A stretch of 64,000 bases of DNA from Deltaproteobacteria bacterium UBA6601. Its GTDB lineage: Bacteria; Myxococcota_A; UBA796; UBA9615. The notes below the pieces were generated by a model that was not told the origin of the DNA, searched no databases, and was given only the letters and a program-made list of their open reading frames with translations. The DNA lies in assembly GCA_002433485.1 (NCBI GenBank), contig DJIF01000130.1:47326-111325 (forward strand), written 5' to 3'. Position 1 is the first letter of the stretch. The number at the start of each line of letters is the position of its first letter. A program made the translations under genes and the position numbers. Of the stretch, positions 52,224 to 61,400 are shown piece after piece.

Positions 52224-52926
52224 TAACCGTAGCCACCACAACCCGAGCTGCGCGAAGCAGTTGCTCACCAAACAGGTAGCCGGCTCGCTCCTCGAAAATG
52301 ACCTCTTGATCGCGCTGTTTGCCCTGTGCTGGGATCATGCCACTGGCTTCATGCAGGTTGTGGTCGAAATTTTCACCCACGGTGACCATGCGCTTCACTC
52401 CCATGGACTGCAGGGCGGTTAGAAACTGCTGACTGACCATGTCCAGTCCCTGGCTCAGTTCCGCAGCGCTGGCTGCTGATTGGCAACCGGCTCGCGACCG
52501 GTCCAGGTTGTCGAGCACATCCAGCAAGGCAGTGCACAGCTCCATCCGCTCCCGATTCAGTACCTTGCTGCGCTCTCGGGCCAGGCGCTCCTTCTCTCGG
52601 TCAAGGTCGGCCATCGCCTGCTTGTAGGCTGTAATGTAGGTCTTGAGCTTTTCATCGCGGTCTGCGAGCTCAGTGCGCAGTCTTGCGATGATGATCTGTT
52701 CTGCGCTCGGCGGGGGAGGCTCCTTGGACTCCTCCTCCGGATGGTCCGCGGCCTGTTTCTCATCGACCCCGTCTTGTGTCGCTTCGGAGTCGCTCAATAC
52801 AGCTTCATCGACGCCGTCATCTACAGGGTCTTGGCTCGGGCTCGATTCTTCCCTGGGATCAGACGCCAGGCCATCATTCAGCTTGTGGGCAGCTTCTTCG
52901 CTCGGTGCTTCCATCGTCTCCATCAT
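52216..52926 (-). CDS. grpE: Nucleotide exchange factor GrpE
   Basis: Co-chaperone that releases ADP from DnaK. The 236-residue protein has an unusually long acidic N-terminal tail (about 1-75, Glu/Asp/Ser-rich), the long coiled-coil helix (YKQAMADLDREKERLARERS), and the beta-wing with MGVKRMVTVGENFDHNLHEA. It lacks neighbouring dnaK or dnaJ. Several starts are possible (GTG 52941, ATG 52926, ATG 52923, ATG 52914); ATG 52926 is chosen as the first ATG. The divergent intergenic region contains a 9-bp-arm inverted repeat. Confidence 0.93.
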   Translation of the reverse strand: MMETMEAPSEEAAHKLNDGLASDPREESSPSQDPVDDGVDEAVLSDSEATQDGVDEKQAADHPEEESKEPPPPSAEQIIIARLRTELADRDEKLKTYITAYKQAMADLDREKERLARERSKVLNRERMELCTALLDVLDNLDRSRAGCQSAASAAELSQGLDMVSQQFLTALQSMGVKRMVTVGENFDHNLHEASGMIPAQGKQRDQEVIFEERAGYLFGEQLLRAARVVVATVSD

Positions 52927-53003
52927 CTCCAGTCGAATCACACAGCTTCCCGGGGTGTTGGGAGTGCTCGCTCATGAAGGGAGGGGAATATACATGTGGT
53001 AGC

Positions 53004-53028
53004 GCCTGTCAAGCACTGGTTGACAGGC
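53004..53028. promoter_or_regulatory. Inverted repeat between divergent grpE and DUF4340 genes
   Basis: Perfect 9-bp arms GCCTGTCAA (53004-53012) and TTGACAGGC (53020-53028) enclose GCACTGG. On each strand the repeat contains TTGACA, the consensus -35 element. On the grpE side the nearest -10-like TATATT (52992-52987) is 14 nt away, which is shorter than the usual 16-18, so a standard sigma70 promoter is not certain. A repressor operator is an inference from symmetry and position. Confidence 0.5.
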
Positions 53029-53054
53029 AGGAATCCCCAGCCGAACAATGCCCC

Positions 53055-54041
53055 ATGAGAATTCGCCCCCTGATGGTTGCACTTTTCGTCCTTATCGGGC
53101 TCTCATTCTGGGTTCAGCGAGAGCCCTGGCAGGCCTCGCAATCGTCGACAGATCCTGGAGCACTGGTGCTCCCCGAATTTGGTTCTGCTGCATGTCTATC
53201 GCTTCAGCTCAGTGACGGGGCGACCCAATTGGTGATTCAGCGTGAGTCTGCCAGCGAGGCTCAATGGTTTATCGAGGGAGAGGATCTTCTGCGGGCCTCA
53301 GAGGCACATGTCCAAGGCGCATTGAGAGCCTTAGAGGGGCTCCGTTCTAGACGCCGGTTTGAGAGCGCTGGGGCTCTTGATCAGTACGGCTTCAACGATC
53401 TCAGCCCGCGGATTCTCTGGCGTTTTGCAGATGGCACCCAAGGCGGACTGCAGTTAGGGGCCTCATCCCCAACGTCAGGAAGCCGCTATGTACGCGGCGA
53501 GGGCTCAAAAACAATACAGCTGGTCGCTGAGGACCAGCTGTATCCTTTACTAAGAGACGCCATCGACTATCGCGATCTGAGCGTTCTGCCCGTGGCGCCG
53601 AGCAGCTTTGTCGCCCTAACCGTAGTGGGTCCAGATGAGCTTGTCCTCGAGTTTGAACGGAACGCGAACGGGCAAATGATTACCAAGACCCAACAATCAG
53701 GGTCGGTAGAGTCTGAGCGGTCGGCTCCGGTCGAAACTCAAGCCGCCGCCAAGCTGGAAGACCTGTTGGCACAGCTGGTATCGATGCGCGGCACTCGCCT
53801 GGGCGAAGAAAGCGAGGGCCCACTCAGGCCTGAGCGAGCGGCGTGGCGCGTCACATTGCAGAGGAAAGGTGGCGGAAAGGCCCAGCTTCTGTTTGGCGGA
53901 CTTGACCCCGAAGGTGGACGCTATGTGCGAGCAGTTGGCGACGCCCTCCCTCGTGGCCTGGGAAATGAGGTCCTGGTAGTCGCGGCTGATCCGGTGCCCT
54001 CCCTGGTTGAACTGGCAGCAACACGAGAGCTAGAGCCGTGA
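53055..54041 (+). CDS. DUF4340 domain-containing membrane-anchored protein
   Basis: A 328-residue protein with an N-terminal membrane anchor (MRIRPLMVALFVLIGLSFW) and an extracytoplasmic region of the DUF4340 type: AQWFIEGEDLLRASEAHVQG, ALRALEGLRSRRRFESA, YGFNDLSPRILWRFADG and DYRDLSVLPV. In other bacteria DUF4340 proteins accompany gliding-type ABC transporters, but no such transporter is in view here. The ATG at 53055 is the family-like start. The 3' end overlaps the next gene by 4 bp (GTGA). Confidence 0.75.
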   Translation: MRIRPLMVALFVLIGLSFWVQREPWQASQSSTDPGALVLPEFGSAACLSLQLSDGATQLVIQRESASEAQWFIEGEDLLRASEAHVQGALRALEGLRSRRRFESAGALDQYGFNDLSPRILWRFADGTQGGLQLGASSPTSGSRYVRGEGSKTIQLVAEDQLYPLLRDAIDYRDLSVLPVAPSSFVALTVVGPDELVLEFERNANGQMITKTQQSGSVESERSAPVETQAAAKLEDLLAQLVSMRGTRLGEESEGPLRPERAAWRVTLQRKGGGKAQLLFGGLDPEGGRYVRAVGDALPRGLGNEVLVVAADPVPSLVELAATRELEP

Positions 54042-54562
54042 TCAGCCCCCAGGCCCCCAGGCAGCAGCGGCGTCCTGGCGCCGCTCTGTTCGCGGCGACA
54101 CTTGCTCTGGTGCTATTGGCCCTGGCGGCCGTCGCTTATCTCCCCGCCCGCCCGCCGAGTCCAGTGCTACTGCAGCTTCTAACCATGCATAACAGCCTGG
54201 TTTCCGGCCGAACCCAGGTGGCTCGGTCTGGCGCAACCAGTGATCGGCTGCAGCCGCAGCTTCAGCAGGAGGCGCAGGGCCAGCTCGATGGAAGATTGAT
54301 CTCTTCCTGGTTGTACACCCTGGAATTGGAGGCTTTTACCGTACATCGGCTGAGCGCTGTGGGAGTCGTTCCCGAGAACGCCTCTACCCTGCCCTTAGGC
54401 AGTCGGAGGGTCCACTACTTCGAATTGGAAGACCTCCAGGCGCTGGCCTGGGCTCTCCCCTCCAACCAGCTGATCGTAGTGTTGGGCTCAGCACAACTGG
54501 CGCTACAACTCCAGCTGGCTAGCTGGATGGCCCAGAATCCTCCAAGCCTTGCGGCTCCTTGA
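54038..54562 (+). CDS. Hypothetical protein with N-terminal membrane anchor
   Basis: A 174-residue protein I do not recognise. A basic N-terminus precedes one hydrophobic segment (AALFAATLALVLLALAAVAY), followed by an extracytoplasmic, Gln/Leu-rich region with FELEDLQALAWALPSNQLIV. The GTG start overlaps the DUF4340 stop, so it is probably co-translated and acts with that protein. The last 44 bp overlap the opposite-strand TPR gene. Confidence 0.6.
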   Translation: MISPQAPRQQRRPGAALFAATLALVLLALAAVAYLPARPPSPVLLQLLTMHNSLVSGRTQVARSGATSDRLQPQLQQEAQGQLDGRLISSWLYTLELEAFTVHRLSAVGVVPENASTLPLGSRRVHYFELEDLQALAWALPSNQLIVVLGSAQLALQLQLASWMAQNPPSLAAP

Positions 54563-55997
54563 CTGCGAGACTCGCTCGTCGCACCGCCCAGCGCGCCAAT
54601 ACTGTAGCCACTTTACCTGCGCCAAGTAGTACTGACGCGGATGCCACCAGGGTCAGACCGCCGAGCAGCAGATGGCCAGCCAACAGCGCAGTTAGAGCCG
54701 GCGCAGAAGCTACAATCGCTGCGCCCCGAGCGAGGCGCCGAGCAGCACGACAGGTCTCAGCAGCTCTCAGGCAACTGAGAACCTGAGCGTCTTGCTCTGA
54801 AAGTGCCGCAGCGAGCCGCAGGCGGCGAGTAGCGCCATCCAGATCCTGCAGTCTGGCCAACATCAGGTGGCTGGCAAAAAAAGCCGCTTGATAGAGGCTG
54901 GGGTCCAGTTGCACGGCCTCGTCAAAAGCCTCTAGCGCTTCGTCGTGCTTCCACTGACGGACCAGCAAAATCGCCAGCCGGTAACAGATCAAGCCATCCT
55001 CAGGCAGATGAGCGCGAGCCATCTCTCCATAAAGATTGGCTTCTTCATAGTTGCCAAGGGTATCGAGTACGCCAAGGATGGCGAGATAGCCCTCACGCTG
55101 ATACGGGTTGCCCTCAACCGCTCGCTGGAACAGCTGTAGCGCCTGACTTAACTGATCTCTGGCCAGTGCCTCCATGCCCTGCTCAAAGGCGTTGCCCCAA
55201 GTCGTCCTGGAGTCCTCGTTTTCTTCACTATCTGACCACAAGTCACCTTGACCCGGATCGCTCTCGGCGCCACCGATCAAGCCTTCACCGGTCTCGGCGT
55301 CGTCACCAGTCGGGTGGGTCCGAATACGTGCCTTAAGACCTCTCGGAATCTCTTCACAGCCCGTCAGAATGTAGCCAGCCGCCTCACCGTGGGCAGCCAA
55401 CAACAGCCGTTCCACCTGGGCTCCGCTGTAGCGACGGTAGTGCTGAGTCGCCTGCCGCCAGGCGGCTCGAGGATCCTGATCTCCAGCGCGGTCAAACGGG
55501 TATACATAGAGCAGGTGGCCGCCCTGGTGACTGCCGAACGACAAGTGATAGAGGCGGCAGTCCAGCTCGTCCTGCACCAACGACACAGCCATGTCCAGAC
55601 TGCCATCAAGACTCAATTGTCGGCGCCGTAAAACCTTCTCATAGAAGGAAGTCAGAATGTCGTAGCCCTCGCCCAGCACGGCTCGTGGATTCTCGCGCCT
55701 GGGCTTGGTGTCGGGTCGCTCCGCCTGGGCGCGAAAACTGCGCTTGATCTGGTCGATGCGGCGGCTGCAGTGGCCAATCTCAGCCTGCACCACAGCGGCC
55801 TCTTCCAGGCGCCAGGGAGCGCTCTGAATTCGGCGATGATAGACAGCAAGAGACTCTTCGTAGGAATAACGCCGCACAACACCGTCGCGGTCGACCAGCT
55901 CAACGGGGAACTGAATGTCTTCCGAGTAATCCTTGTCCTCATAAGAGCTCAGCTCATCGGTAGAGCCATCACCCTTGCCTGACCAGTGCTCCGTCAT
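54519..55997 (-). CDS. TPR protein with C-terminal hydrophobic region
   Basis: A 492-residue protein with three parts. The N-terminal 220 residues are mixed alpha/beta with a helical pair (SLAVYHRRIQSAPWRLEEAA) and LEGYDILTSFYEKVLRRRQ-like charged helices. A TPR region (about 270-420) follows: GMEALARDQLSQALQLFQRA, GYLAILGVLDTLGNYEEANL, and EALEAFDEAVQLDPSLYQ. The end is a hydrophobic hairpin (about 425-475, ASAPALTALLAGHLLLGGL), probably in the membrane. Function unknown; the family is not recognised. The 3' end overlaps the convergent 174-residue gene by 44 bp, and 154 bp separate it from divergent glpD. Confidence 0.62.
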   Translation of the reverse strand: MTEHWSGKGDGSTDELSSYEDKDYSEDIQFPVELVDRDGVVRRYSYEESLAVYHRRIQSAPWRLEEAAVVQAEIGHCSRRIDQIKRSFRAQAERPDTKPRRENPRAVLGEGYDILTSFYEKVLRRRQLSLDGSLDMAVSLVQDELDCRLYHLSFGSHQGGHLLYVYPFDRAGDQDPRAAWRQATQHYRRYSGAQVERLLLAAHGEAAGYILTGCEEIPRGLKARIRTHPTGDDAETGEGLIGGAESDPGQGDLWSDSEENEDSRTTWGNAFEQGMEALARDQLSQALQLFQRAVEGNPYQREGYLAILGVLDTLGNYEEANLYGEMARAHLPEDGLICYRLAILLVRQWKHDEALEAFDEAVQLDPSLYQAAFFASHLMLARLQDLDGATRRLRLAAALSEQDAQVLSCLRAAETCRAARRLARGAAIVASAPALTALLAGHLLLGGLTLVASASVLLGAGKVATVLARWAVRRASLAVKEPQGLEDSGPSS

Positions 55998-56151
55998 TGC
56001 CCTCGCTCGTCCACTGCTCGCCTTCTTGGAGGGTATTCTGGATCGACCCTACAGGCAACGATTTCCAGTGCTTTGGCTCCCGCCTTGACAAGCTGCCATC
56101 AGAAGCCTCAGATTGCAGCCAACCCTCTTCTTGCTCCCGGTTCCTGGCACC

Positions 56152-57873
56152 ATGACCGCTCAGCTCGCAGCACCCCCAGATCCTCTCAACGCGAAGCACC
56201 GCGAAGAGACCCTGGCTCGGCTCACAGAGACAACCTTCGATCTGTTAGTGATTGGCGCTGGCATCACCGGCGCGGCCATTGCCCGGGACGCCGCTATGCG
56301 CGGCCTGTCAACCCTTTTGGTCGACAAGGGCGACCTCGCCTGCGGGACTTCTTCAGCCAGCAGCAAGCTCGCCCATGGTGGCCTGCGGTACCTTGAGCAG
56401 GGTCGGCTTGGGTTGGTGCTGGAGAGCGTTTCAGAACGCAATCGTCTCAGCCGCCTCGCGCCCCACCTGGTCCGTCCCATTCCCTTTGTGTTCCCGGTCT
56501 ATGAACGCAAGCCTAAGCCTCTATGGATGGTGAACCTGGGCCTGTGGATCTATGACGCAATGTCCATGTTCCGCTCCTATCGCCTGCACAGCCGCCATGG
56601 TTCCAAGGCTACCGCAGAGCTAGAGCCTGCCTTGCGCAGGGAAGGCCTCGACGGATCGATTCGGTACTACGACTGCATCACGGACGATGCTCGACTCACC
56701 TTAGAAAACGCGCGCAGCGCTCACCTCTCCGGAGCCAGCGTGCTGACCTACTGCGAGGTGGTCTCCCTCAACACCCGTAGAGCTCGGGTCAGCGGGGCGC
56801 AGTTTCGGGACCGCCTGAGCGACCAACAACATTCGGTAGAAGCTCGCTCGGTGGTCAACGCCACAGGCCCCTGGACGGACCGAACCCTGGGCTTGCGAGG
56901 AGACCGCTCCCGACTGCTGCGTCCCACCAAGGGGGTTCATGTGATCGTATCGCGCGAGCGCCTTCCTGTGCGTCATGCGGTAGTCCTTACCAGCCCTGAC
57001 GACCGACGGGTGGTGTTCGCCGTGCCCTGGGAGAACGAGGTCATGCTCGGCACCACAGACACCGACTTTCAGGGTGACTTTGATGTGGTTTACACCCAGG
57101 CTCATGATGTTGAATACCTGTTGGAACTGACCAACCAGTTCTTCCCCCAGGCGCGCCTTCGTCCAGAAGACATCGTCGGTAGTTATGCCGGCTTACGTCC
57201 GCTGGTCAGCGAGGAGGGCGACCCCAGCTCGGTGTCTCGGGAGCACGCCATTCGCGAGGACGAAGACGGTCTCATCACCATCGCCGGAGGCAAGCTCACC
57301 ACTCACCGAATCATGGCTGCTGAGGTACTTGATGTGGTCGCTGAGCAGTTCCGCCGCGAGGGAACTCGCATTGGAGGCTGTCACACCGGCGCCGTCCCTC
57401 TGCCTGGCGGAAGCTCCATTGCCTTTCGCGACGACCGCCTGGTAAGCGAAGGCCTGAGTCTTCCGCATCGCTTCGAAGAAGATTGCGTGGCCCTGCTTGG
57501 CGAGGATGTAGTCGAACATCTGAAGCAGAGCTATGGAGGGTTCTGGGCGGACGTTGCAGCGCGGACCGGAGCCGCAGAAGAGCTGGCCCAGCGTATCGCG
57601 CCACCTCTTCCTTATGTCTGGGCGGAACTCGAGTATGCAGTAGAGAACGAACTCTGCTTACGACTCAGTGATTTTATGCGACGACGCACTCAGCTCGAGA
57701 TAAGGGACTTCGATGCTGCGATGCGGCTTGCCCCAACCATCTGCACCAAGATGGCGGCGATGCTCGGTTGGAATGAACAACGCGCCCGAGCTGAGCTGAA
57801 GGACTTTTCTGACACTGCTGAGGCCAACATGGCCTGGCGAGCCGACATGGAGACGGAGACCATTCGAGCCTGA
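56152..57873 (+). CDS. glpD: Aerobic-type glycerol-3-phosphate dehydrogenase
   Basis: Membrane-associated FAD enzyme that oxidises sn-glycerol-3-phosphate to dihydroxyacetone phosphate, feeding electrons to quinone. The 573-residue protein has DLLVIGAGITGAAIARDAAM for FAD, DLACGTSSASSKLAHGGLRY, RPTKGVHVIVSRERLP, FAVPWENEVMLGTTDTD and GSYAGLRPLV. The C-terminal GlpD domain contains YAVENELCLRLSDFMRRRTQ. The ATG at 56152 is preferred to one at 56113, which adds a stretch without family similarity. No glpK or glpF is adjacent. It converges with the next gene, 4 bp between stops. Confidence 0.95.
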   Translation: MTAQLAAPPDPLNAKHREETLARLTETTFDLLVIGAGITGAAIARDAAMRGLSTLLVDKGDLACGTSSASSKLAHGGLRYLEQGRLGLVLESVSERNRLSRLAPHLVRPIPFVFPVYERKPKPLWMVNLGLWIYDAMSMFRSYRLHSRHGSKATAELEPALRREGLDGSIRYYDCITDDARLTLENARSAHLSGASVLTYCEVVSLNTRRARVSGAQFRDRLSDQQHSVEARSVVNATGPWTDRTLGLRGDRSRLLRPTKGVHVIVSRERLPVRHAVVLTSPDDRRVVFAVPWENEVMLGTTDTDFQGDFDVVYTQAHDVEYLLELTNQFFPQARLRPEDIVGSYAGLRPLVSEEGDPSSVSREHAIREDEDGLITIAGGKLTTHRIMAAEVLDVVAEQFRREGTRIGGCHTGAVPLPGGSSIAFRDDRLVSEGLSLPHRFEEDCVALLGEDVVEHLKQSYGGFWADVAARTGAAEELAQRIAPPLPYVWAELEYAVENELCLRLSDFMRRRTQLEIRDFDAAMRLAPTICTKMAAMLGWNEQRARAELKDFSDTAEANMAWRADMETETIRA

Positions 57874-57877
57874 GTTC

Positions 57878-58390
57878 TCAAACCGCTGTGCAGAGGGCGC
57901 CCAAATAGAGGCCGATCTGAAGCCAGGTCGAGCGTTCCCAACGAGCTACTCTGCGCAAGCCATAGGGCTGTGAGTTTTGCCGCTCACGGACGTTGCAGAG
58001 CTGTCTAGTCTCCCGCCAGCCAAGCACTAAGTAGCTCAGCGCGACCACTGCAGCCAGGACCAGCGCGGCCCACAGTCGGGGTGATGCGGCGGTCAGCAAA
58101 GCCAGTGAAATGATGACATTGGCCAGGTAGACCGGATGACTCAGACGCTGGTAGGGGCCTGAGGTAACTCGGCTTGTCGGAGCTCGCGGCTGCCGGGTTC
58201 TTCCGCCGCCCCCGAGATGCTGAAATGCCCAGGCCCGCAGCCCGCAGCCTAGCGCTAGCAGCGGCATGGCCAGCATCAGGCTGAACCAGCTGGGATCGGC
58301 CACCAGCAGAGAGGCCAGGGCCAGGACAAAGAACACAACACCACGATGACGAAACAAGGATTCCGCCAAGACTTCAAAGAAATCCCCCAT
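57878..58390 (-). CDS. Isoprenylcysteine-carboxyl-methyltransferase-like membrane protein
   Basis: A 170-residue protein with four or so membrane helices and the signature VTSGPYQRLSHPVYLANVI, which is the SAM-binding motif (GPYxxxRHPxY type) of the ICMT/PEMT-like membrane methyltransferases; here Ser replaces the usual Arg before His. The substrate is unknown; in bacteria such proteins act on lipids or small hydrophobic molecules. The ATG at 58390 has AGGTG about 9 nt upstream and is preferred to GTG 58402. Confidence 0.7.
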   Translation of the reverse strand: MGDFFEVLAESLFRHRGVVFFVLALASLLVADPSWFSLMLAMPLLALGCGLRAWAFQHLGGGGRTRQPRAPTSRVTSGPYQRLSHPVYLANVIISLALLTAASPRLWAALVLAAVVALSYLVLGWRETRQLCNVRERQNSQPYGLRRVARWERSTWLQIGLYLGALCTAV

Positions 58391-58449
58391 GGATGGCTTC
58401 ACCTGTTGCGGATACAGCGTCGCCGAGCGGCAGCGCTGTGAAGACCAGC

Positions 58450-61400
58450 TCAGGCCCTGCGAAAGGCCCGCCCATAGGCCTCCAGAGCATCTTCAGTGGG
58501 AACCTTAGACTGCCCCTCAAGCTGGACCTCAAACTCTTCCAGCAGGGCGCCTGCTCCAGACGCTTCGCGGACGAAGCGAATGAGCCCCTCTACATCAATG
58601 GAGTCTTCGGCTTCTGCAAGCCGCTGAAGGAGCAGTCCCTGAGCCCGCTCATCGTTTTCCTGCGCCGCCTTGTTGGCCTTCTCGGCAAACTTGAGGCCCA
58701 GGTCCTTGTCGCCGCGAGACAGTGCGATCTGGCCCAACCGCGCCATCGCTGGCACGTTCTCCTTGTCGTACATCAAGACCTTCTCAAAGTGGAGAACCGC
58801 CTTGTCAGTAAAGTTCAGCTTCGACTCGAGCACATCGCCTTTGGTCATGTAGGCACGCACAACCTGCTTTGGATCTCGAGCGTACTTGATAATGCTGTTG
58901 TACGTCGTAAGCAGACTGTTCCAGTCTCCTGCGCGCCAGTGAACCTCAGCGATGCCTTCAAGCGCATCAATGTTATTGGCCTCAGGGCCAAGGGCTTTCT
59001 TAAATCGCTTGAGGGCATTGGCGGGCTCTCCCAATGCCAGCTCCGCTCGACCTAGATAGAGGTTCCAACTCGCGATCTCAGCATCTGTGCCGCCGCCCAG
59101 GCGGAGCATTGCCTGGCAACTGGAGCGAGTCTCCGGCCACATTTCGGAATCGTGGTAGAGCGGTGCAATGGCCTGCAGCGAAGGTAAGTGGGTCGGAGTC
59201 AATTCAAGGGCTCTGGCAAAGTGGGGCAGGACATCTGCGCCCTCCTGTGCGTGACCCAGGACCACTCCAAAGCGATGGTGGAATTCCGTTGCCTCGTAGC
59301 GGGCATCTTCGTTATCTGCAACGGGGAGCTCGGCGACCCTTGGTTGGTAACGTTCAAAGGCCACCAGCGCATCTGCCCAACGGCCCTTCTCGAACCAATA
59401 GTTGACAAAGAAGCGCTGCGCTTTGGCGTTGTCGGGATCCAATTCCACGACAGCCGAGAACAACTCTGCAGCGCCCTCACGATCGAGCAGCGGATCTTCC
59501 CTCAGTTCGGCAGCCTCTATCAACAAGCTGATCTTGGTGGCAGGCTCGTCACTAACCTGGGCAAGGGTTCGGCTCAACGCGATCAACTGCTCCCAATCAC
59601 CAAGGGCACGGGCTGCCTCGCGGAGTTGCCTTAACGCCCCCTCATTAGGCTGATCGCCATCGGCAGCATCCCTGAGGTAGGCCATACCCCGCTCATTGTC
59701 ACCAAGTGAATTGAGTGCAATCTCGCCCAACTCCGCCTGCCGCGCCTTACGCTCTGCACCGGCGAGATTGTTGAGCGAGATGTCGGCAACATCGAGATAA
59801 GCCTTCCAGTCTTGTTCCTGCTGGTGAATCTCCATGAGGCCGGAACAGGCCTCAGCGCTGCTGGGGTCAAGCTCAAGAACCTTCTTCCAAGACATGGCGG
59901 CAACTTTGTTGTTGCCGATCTTGTGCTGCCAGATGCTCGCAATCTCCGTATACATCGGAAGCCTGCGGTCGGACTCAGCAAGGCTCGCTTCGCGGGCCAG
60001 CACGCCCACCAGGCTGGTCCAGTTTTCAGAATCACCATATACCGACTTCAGCGCCTGGATCGCAGGCTTGTGACTACCGTCAAATTCAAGCGCCTGCTCC
60101 AGGTGAATCACGCCAGTATCGGTGTCGCTCTCGGCCTCAATGGCAATCAAGCCCACCTGGGTACTGGCCTCGGCCTTCTGCTGCTCATCTTCAGCGTGCT
60201 CAGCGAGCGCCTCGTAATACTTCCGAGCATCACCCATCTCATTGCGAGCAAAATGGATCCCCCCCAGCCCCCGCAGGGCGACCACGTTTTCGGGCTCTCT
60301 GCCCAGTAATTGCTCGTAGAACTCAAAGGCGCCGTCGGAAGTGACCCCCTTCTCAGAGAGCAATTGCTCTGACAGCTCCTCGGCTTCCTTGCGCGCCAGA
60401 TCGCTCACAGCATGCTCGGTAATCACCTGCAAAGAGGCCAGACTTCGATTCCAGTCTCCCAGTTCCCAGGCCGCATGGGCGCTATGCTGGGAAGCCGGCA
60501 AAAATCCTGGTTCCTGGGCCGACACCACGGCAAAGAACTCCAGCCCCTCCTCCAGGTCACCGGCTTCCACGAGGCGGTCCCCCACATCGATCCAAGGCTC
60601 AAGGAATTGGTTCTCGCCGCCACCCTCTGCGCGGCGCTTGACCAAGTCACGAAGAGACTCAAGCTCTCGCTGCTCAATTAACAGGTCCACTAACCTATGG
60701 AAGCTCCGATGCAGACCCAAGGGGTCCTGACTAGCCAGCGTGTAAGCAGCCGCTGCTTGCGGGCCATCGCCGAGAGACTCAAACTGCTCTCCTGCCAACA
60801 AGGCATAGAACGTGGTGACACCAGCTTCTGACGCAGCGCCTGCAAGGCGTCGATAAACACTGGCCAGGCCCTCCGCCTTGCCCGCCTCAGTATAGAGCCG
60901 AGCTAGAGCTTCAAGGGCCATGGGATGATGATTGGCAAGTTCGTCAGCACGTTCATAAAGAGCGACCGCTTCGCTCGAATCGCCGGCTGACTCTTCAGCC
61001 AGCAGGCCCTGATGATAAAGAGCCGCTGCCCTGGCACCAGCCGCAGCACCCTTGTCCTCGGCGAGCGCGCTGAGCGCGGCAGCGGCCTCACCAGCAAGCT
61101 GAAGCCGATCACAGGTGACCGCTATCCCAGCTAGAGGTAGCCCATGGGTGTCGCCACTGACGAGGGCGCTCACCTCTCTGGCAACGGCGTCAGAGTCCCC
61201 CATGTCGGCCAATGTGGCAATCAGCTGCACCCGCAACGAAGCGGTATAGGCACCTGGCTCTGGCTCATTGTCAAGCTGGCGCACAAAAGACTCAACCAGG
61301 AGTCCGTGGTCACCCGTGATCCGATAAACCCGCCGCAACGCGCCATGAGCCAGCTCATCAGCGGGGTCGAGTTCAAGGCACGCCTTATATTGGGCGATTG

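Noticed and set aside
52969..52979. A GAGTGCTC stretch upstream of grpE as a possible CIRCE half-site
   Set aside because: The matching TTAGCACTC arm at 9-nt spacing is absent on either side.
52987..53012. A consensus sigma70 promoter for grpE (TTGACA with TATATT)
   Set aside because: The spacer is only 14 nt, too short for a standard promoter; kept only as an inverted repeat.
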